From positions 64,700,066 through 64,764,065 of the forward strand of contig CM063503.1 in the NCBI GenBank assembly GCA_032207245.1: 64,000 bases of DNA, given 5' to 3'. The notes beneath the pieces were generated by a model. That model was not told where the DNA came from, searched no databases, and worked only from the letters and a program-made list of their open reading frames with translations. Positions within the stretch are counted from its first letter, which is position 1. The number at the start of each line of letters is the position of its first letter. The DNA comes from Pardosa pseudoannulata. Its lineage: Eukaryota; Arthropoda; Arachnida; Araneae; Lycosidae. The translations under genes and the position numbers were made by a program. This document shows, one piece after another, positions 58,640 to 64,000 of this stretch.

Positions 58640-59940
58640 CCTTGCCCAAGAAAATATCCCATTCAAAAAGAGTTCAATAAAATACCTACTAAAACAAACT
58701 TACTCTAATACATTTGCAAATGCATGGGAACAGTTTTAAGATTCAAACTCATGAATAACAAGACAGAGTCAAAGCATTTGTTTTTCAAATATTCTAACAG
58801 CGGAACATACAGACTTTTACAGAATAAAAAATAAACACTTAAAGTTTTAACGATATTATCATGCACACAATTTAGTAGCTTTTATATCCCAGTAAACAAA
58901 ATAAGCCATTTTCTGAATTATTCAGTATAATGGGAAATGGCGTAAAGGGAAAGACAGAAATTTCAAATTTTTGATTATTACAGACAGGTTGTTTAGCTAA
59001 AATAGGCGAATTTCTTACTTATAAGAGATTTTACAAGAAAAAAGGATGTGTCCTAAAAATTTATGAAAGTGCTTTCAAAGAAATTGCTTTACTTCTCATT
59101 TCATTATTTTATATTCCGTGTCCTTTTTTTTTACTGAATTCACGGAATCTCTCATTTCTGTTTCTTAGATGGAAAATATTTGCTGATTTTAAAAAAAAGT
59201 AAAATTGTTATTTTAATCTAATTTATCTCATACCTTTTTGTAGAAACTGAATAAACCTTAGCATACCTTAAAAATTTTTAGAAGCTAAATTTTAGTAGAT
59301 TAGAAATTTTAGTAAATTTTAGAAGCTTTATCAGTTGTTGTTATCTATGTGGAAAAGTAAGCATATCATCTTAATAGTGTCTCACCTTGGAGTGCTCATT
59401 AACATTTGCTAATTTAAGATAAATAAAATTAATTATTTACTTAAATTTACTTCATAAATTTAATGAAAATTAAACTCACCTCAGCATGCATTTGAGAGAG
59501 CAATCGAGAGTTGCAAATTTTAAAACATTTTCCTGTTATTTGTGTGGAAAAGTAAACATATTATCTTAATAGCTTCTCACCTCAGAGTGTTCATTAACAT
59601 TTGCTAATTTAAGATAAGTAAAATTAATAATTTACTCTAATTTACTTCATAAATTTAATGAAAATTAAACTGATCTCAGGATGAATTTGAGAGAGTAATC
59701 GAGAGTTGCAAATTTTGAAACATTTTCCTGTTATCTATATGAAAAAGTAAGCATGTTCTCTAAATAATATCCCATCTTGGAGTGTTCCTGAATATATAGT
59801 AGTTTTCTTACGCATTTTCAAAATAAGTAATTGCGATATGAATATGACAATGAAAAATTATTTCACCTAATGTAGATAAATTACGAGTATTCAAATTCAT
59901 CTTGAAACTAAATCTTTATTAATTTGGATTGAATTACCTG
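58640..59940 (-). repeat. Macrosatellite T and H blocks, inverted copy 8
   Basis: Read on the minus strand the order is H (59940 to about 59060), then T (to 58640). T shows GGCATTTCC-CATTATACTGA-type, TTATTCATGAGTTTGAATCT and CATTTGCAAATG (58711-58722) landmarks. Within H, a ~195-bp segment (GGAAAAGTAA at 59351 and 59546, variant at 59741) is tandemly triplicated at about 59335-59760. This is the only unit in reverse orientation. Confidence 0.85.
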
Positions 59941-60399
59941 AATCTTTTTTCAGAAAATTAAAATTAAATATCACTGTGTAAATAACTATGCAATACTAAA
60001 CGAAATTTTTTTTATAATCAGATTGTGGTCCAAAAATCCTTTAACATTTCAAAATTCAATAATTCACTTAATGTTGTAGATAGAGAATTAAAAACCTACC
60101 CCCCTATAAGAGATTAAATTAGTGAATAAAACTACCAATAGATAGCGTTTCTTGTAACAATAACAGCAATAATTTTCATGATGTTGTGGTGTAGTACATT
60201 GCATTGTCATTTCGAAGACATTGATAACCCCAAGCTGCTTTACATTGCTTTTATTTATAGTATAGTACCACTGTTCTATATTAAAATGTTCAAAATTAGA
60301 AGAAACGACAAGAAAATATGCAAAAAAATATATAAAAATTAAAAAGTAAAAGGAGCACTCCACGTGCAAAGCCTAAAAAAAAAAAATAAATAAATAAAA
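59941..60399. other. A/T-rich stretch, no gene supported
   Basis: A 93-codon minus-strand frame (60088-60369) is rich in Phe, Tyr, Ile and Leu as expected of chance frames in A/T-rich DNA. I do not regard it as a gene. Confidence 0.4.
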
Positions 60400-60770
60400 A
60401 AATAAATTGCCAATGTCCAAGAGAACGCTGCATTCTTTTCCTTCCTTCTTTCGACTCAGGCAACCCTACACTTTTTCCATTATCCTGTTCGTTGTTCCAT
60501 TGTCCTTTTTACAATGCGTCCTTTTCCGGCTCTGCCCAGAAGGACCGGGACTCCAAGGATGGTCCTGAATCGCCTCCTGGAGACCAATCACAATTCTCCA
60601 AAACTTGGTGAAGTTTAAGTGCACTTATTTTCTCTGGCCACACCACATGCTTCTTGGAGTTGCGAAAAAAACTTGGGCATTCAACCCACAACGTGTGAGT
60701 GCGGCGAGCAAATCAGTTTCGCAAACCTAAACATAGCTGCACTCTCACACTCCTCCCCATCGACAGCAAA
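60400..60770 (-). other. G+C-richer patch, possible LTR or exon remnant
   Basis: It stands out from its surroundings. On the minus strand there are two abutting short frames, one containing VDGEECESAAMFRFAKLICS and the next NCDWSPGGDSGPSLESRS. Neither is recognised. GATTGGTCTCCAGG gives an inverted CCAAT-like motif, and the composition resembles the patch at 273-770. It could be an LTR of a gypsy-type element, since an integrase fragment lies 650 bp away, but it is on the other strand and unproven. Confidence 0.25.
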
Positions 60771-60812
60771 AAATTCCTTTTGACACACATATGAATAAAA
60801 GGGCGAAAAAAA

Positions 60813-60918
60813 TGAAGTATGGAAACATTGGCAAAAACTAAGTATAGAAACAGTGGCAAAAATTAAGTATAGATACATTGAGAAAAATTAAGTATAGAAA
60901 CAGTGGTAAAAATCCAGT
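60813..60918. repeat. ~25-bp minisatellite, four copies
   Basis: AAGTATAGAAACAGTGGCAA-type units are repeated four times with small changes. A direct reading. Confidence 0.9.
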
Positions 60919-61422
60919 ATATTAAGTTCATAATATTAAATCAAAATTCAAACCTAGATGGCAATTACAATTGATACTCATTTGAGTTCCATCCTACATT
61001 TTGTACCAACTCTTTTAAAATGACTTATGTTAAGATTATTAAACTACCTTATTATTAACCATCTTACTTTATATTTACAATAAACATTTTTACAAATTTT
61101 TACACATTTCAATTTCATCTTTCTTTTGTTTTGTTAACCAGTATTAACTTTTTACTCTTTTAATACAATTCTCTTCATTATTTTATTCAACTCAACCTTA
61201 TCAAAACAAACAATAATAACTTTCAATAAAATACAGCAACAGTAATATTAATATCTTCTGTCATGTAATAGCAAAGGTAACAGAAGTTATTTTAAGATTA
61301 AGAAGAAAAATATTAATCAAAGTGCAAATATCCACAGGAATCATTTTGACCAGCCTAACGACAAATTCTGACACAGCTTACCTGCTAGCATTGGTAAAGC
61401 TGCTTAAGATAGTTGAAACTAA
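60919..61422. other. A/T-rich stretch with nothing recognised
   Basis: No feature seen. Confidence 0.5.
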
Positions 61423-61425
61423 GTC

Positions 61426-61794
61426 TATATCTTAACTATTTTAGACCATTACTCTCGCTTCCTGGAAGCTATACCTATGCCCAACATAAAATCTTTTTCA
61501 ATAATAAAAGCCTTAAACCATTACTTCTCTAGGTATGGCATAGCAAAAATTTTAATATCAGATAATGCAATGAACTTTACTTCGGGAGAATTTGACAACT
61601 GAGTTTTAGCTATGACGATGTTCTTTATAACCAATGCTCAAGATGTCAGCCACCATTCATCAGCAATAAAGAAAGTGCATGTTGGTAAACAAATACGAGT
61701 GCTGACTACAACTCAACTTTTCGTTGGCAAAACATTGCTAGTTTTCATTGTACCTTATGCCAATTTTGTGAGCCTATATAACCATCTCCTATAA
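61426..61794 (+). pseudogene. Ty3/gypsy integrase core fragment
   Basis: In one plus-strand frame the sequence reads ILTILDHYSRFLEAIPMP, then HYFSRYGIAKILISDNAMNF, then a TGA at 61600. These are the first and second catalytic Asp regions of a retroviral-type integrase: the Asp codons are at 61444-61446 and 61561-61563, and the ~39-codon spacing is as in gypsy elements. Past the stop the frame stays open to 61794 without clear homology. A Glu codon in a different frame near 61665 could correspond to the third acid, but this is tentative. The zinc-binding domain, reverse transcriptase and LTRs are not visible. It is a relic of a different element from the fragment at 47387-48060. Confidence 0.82.
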
Positions 61795-62645
61795 TTATTT
61801 CATCTTGTCATTAATTTTTTTTCATAAGATCATGTTTTAATATTCTATTCTCCTTTATTTTACACAATTAGATTAATATACCATGGTTGTTAAACAACCA
61901 ATTTATATCTAAGGTAGGAATCTAAAAGCTTTCATTAAAGCCTTGACAACAACAGCTACTATGTTTAAAAAGATTTTTATCTAATTTCTACCTTTAAGGG
62001 ATTCTATACCTGAAATAAAAGGAATTTATTTGTGTGCTTCGTACGGGAAATATAGTGTGAAACAAATCTAGATCTTGGGTGAAAAAATACAATGAAAAAT
62101 TCCCATTAAAAGACTTATAAAAGAAAGACTTAAATTGCTTAAAAAGAAATACACTCTGTTTGCGAGGTAATGTCTTTTCGAACATTATAAAAAGCTTAAA
62201 TTATAGAGTCGCAACAGATGCTCTTAAATGAGAAATAAGTATAAACTGCGAAAAAATTTCATTAAGTTTTGAAGAAAAAAGGCAAAACACTCAATGTACT
62301 TGATAATCTTAAAATGAAGAAAATATCAAAATAAATATAAATCAATATAAATATCAAGAAAATAATTAGTTTATTCAGATTGACTATACTAATTTAATTA
62401 GGTATTTTGTAGCCATATACGCTGTGGTTTGTAGTCTAGGTTTAATCCCTGTACAATAAAAATAATGGGTAACTTTATTATGACAGAGTAGAGAAATTGT
62501 AAATGAACTAGCAAGGCTACAACAGACTACTGTCAACTGATAATTTTTGGGCCATAGGTAAATAACAATTTTTGGGCCCCTATTCTGGCAGTAACGAAAT
62601 GTGGATGACTATAAAACACCACGACCTACCTATATGTAAAGTGCA
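61795..62645. other. A/T-rich stretch, nothing certain
   Basis: TAGGTTTAATCCCTGTAC near 62436-62453 faintly resembles a B box but no A box or arms support a tRNA. AATTTTTGGGCC occurs twice near 62540-62575. Confidence 0.4.
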
Positions 62646-63450
<805 letters not shown>

Positions 63451-63458
63451 AAAGTGCA

Positions 63459-63713
63459 TACCCCTGTGGAGTTCCAGACTTATGCCAGACTTACAGTTGA
63501 ATAATTTTTAATATATATGTTTAAAAAACAAAGAATATTCTTATTTATTCATCAATTTCTTCATATACGTTAGTCAAAACAAAAGTACTGTCTATAATGT
63601 AGAGTAACTGTAAAAAAAAATCTACTTTTTAAGTAGGGGTTTAATCTTATATCTTATACTTAAAAATTGTAAATAACAATAGAGTTTACTTACATGACAA
63701 TTTTTGTTCACAG
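63459..63713. other. Linker; contains a possible splice donor for the THAP exon
   Basis: On the minus strand GTAAGT at 63693-63688 could be the donor ending the neighbouring exon. Nothing else recognised. Confidence 0.35.
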
Positions 63714-63848
63714 TCAGGCTTTTCTAGGAATCGACTTAATCCACTTTTGTCCCAAAATTTCTTTTCTTCGAAACGAGAAAACTGATTTTTTGTTACCTTC
63801 GGAGTCATAATTACTTTTACAAATAAGAACAATACATTTATACGGCAT
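63714..63848 (-). pseudogene. THAP-type zinc-finger exon, degenerate
   Basis: THAP domains are C2CH zinc-coordinating DNA-binding modules found in host regulators and P-element-type transposases. From ATG at 63846-63848 the minus strand reads MPYKCIVLICKSNYD, then KSVFSF, then GQKWIKSIPRK and a TGA (63714-63716). MPxKC at the start, C-x4-C, SNYD, the VFxF segment, the invariant Trp and IPRK follow the THAP order and spacing. The usual Pro after VFxF is replaced by Arg, and the later Cys-x2-His pair is not reached because of the stop. In another frame a GTAAGT donor follows about 20 bp later. This is probably the first exon of a pseudogene or domesticated transposase. No further exon is visible in the window. 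Confidence 0.6.
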
Positions 63849-64000
63849 TATTACAAAAAAATTAACCGAAATATACAGGAATTGAATTCGCATACTCAGA
63901 GCAAGCACAAATGAATTCTCATATCCCCCGCTCAGGAAACGAATCCCAATACGCACATTCCATACATATATGTTGATTTTGCATTTGGCGACGGAAATAA

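Larger units (their letters stand above)
29440..59940. repeat. Ancient ~1.6-1.75-kb tandem macrosatellite (H-T-T2), about eight units, heavily interrupted
   Basis: Three sub-blocks recur in fixed order. H contains ATTAATGTATGTTTACGAAC, GATGAGACATTATTAAGATG and ACATGCTGACTTTTC. T contains GTAAAATCTCTTAC, AATAAAAAGGCTACTCGAGT, ATTCATGAGTTTGAATCTTA and CATTTGCAAATGGCTTG. T2 is an A/T-rich tail ending TAAAAAATGTTATTGATAAG or similar. T copies lie at about 30960-31560, 37460-38100, 40510-41080, 43598-44150, 44870-45430, 48560-49090 and 53810-54330 on plus, and 58640-59060 on minus. The closest pair (43.9 and 45.2 kb) is 1235 bp apart; after subtracting insertions most others come to 1.6-1.75 kb. 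All copies are diverged and riddled with stops in every frame, so the unit is non-coding. It is not a transposon family that I recognise. Confidence 0.85.

Noticed and set aside
60088..60369. 93-codon minus-strand frame
   Set aside because: Residue use (Phe, Tyr, Ile, Leu) is what A/T-rich random sequence gives, and no domain or splice context is visible.
62395..62455. tRNA-like sequence with TAGGTTTAATCCC
   Set aside because: Only a weak B-box resemblance, with no A box or stems.

Overview
This 64-kb window looks like gene-poor, repeat-dominated nuclear DNA from an animal, most likely an arthropod and perhaps a spider or other chelicerate. The evidence is the very high A+T content, the absence of any long open reading frame, the tRNA-derived SINEs with target-site duplications, the fragments of Tc1/mariner, Ty3/gypsy, Helitron and TTAA-specific elements, and a THAP-type zinc-finger exon remnant. 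The chelicerate guess is inference from the general look of these repeats. I see no intact protein-coding gene, rRNA, functional tRNA or CRISPR array. The longest open frames are transposase remnants, or artefacts of microsatellites and A/T-rich sequence. LEFT HALF (1-29 kb). A G+C-richer patch (273-770) and some duplicated A/T-rich sequence lead into a ~255-bp satellite array (about 3030-10095) with diverged edges and a homogeneous core. A ~540-bp duplication (10620-12065) follows. A Tc1-like transposon remnant lies at 16018-16802, next to a 269-bp insertion of unknown class flanked by perfect 14-bp duplications. At 20025-24542 there are five ~920-bp tandem units arranged as a ~1839-bp higher-order repeat. 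At 24543-27450 there are ~170-bp units inside a ~1.3-kb duplication that carries a tiny 73-bp TTAA-flanked foldback element. RIGHT HALF (29-60 kb). Beneath many insertions lies one ancient ~1.6-1.75-kb tandem unit, here called H-T-T2 after its sub-blocks. It recurs about eight times, seven forward and the last one inverted. This array has been invaded by a terminal-inverted-repeat element (36731-37279), tRNA-derived SINEs of two families, a Tc1 deletion derivative (42089-42748), a 389-bp foldback element (43210-43598), a gypsy pol fragment (47387-48060), a 740-bp piggyBac-like TTAA element (52444-53191), a Helitron helicase scrap (53203-53274) and a repeated unclassified element (copies A, B and C). 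At two places a junction between host unit and inserted element has itself been tandemly amplified (192 bp x 5 at 55893-56980; 381 bp at 38886-39600). RIGHT END (60-64 kb). A second gypsy integrase fragment lies at 61426-61794, a hAT-like 805-bp element with perfect 8-bp duplications at 62646-63450, and a degenerate THAP zinc-finger exon on the minus strand at 63714-63848. The one candidate for a host gene start is a TATAAAAG box followed by a short ATG exon ending in a consensus splice donor at 50857-50944; this is weak. There are no operons and the elements do not act together. The history is one of satellite amplification, transposon invasion and re-amplification, as expected of heterochromatin or a large intergenic region.
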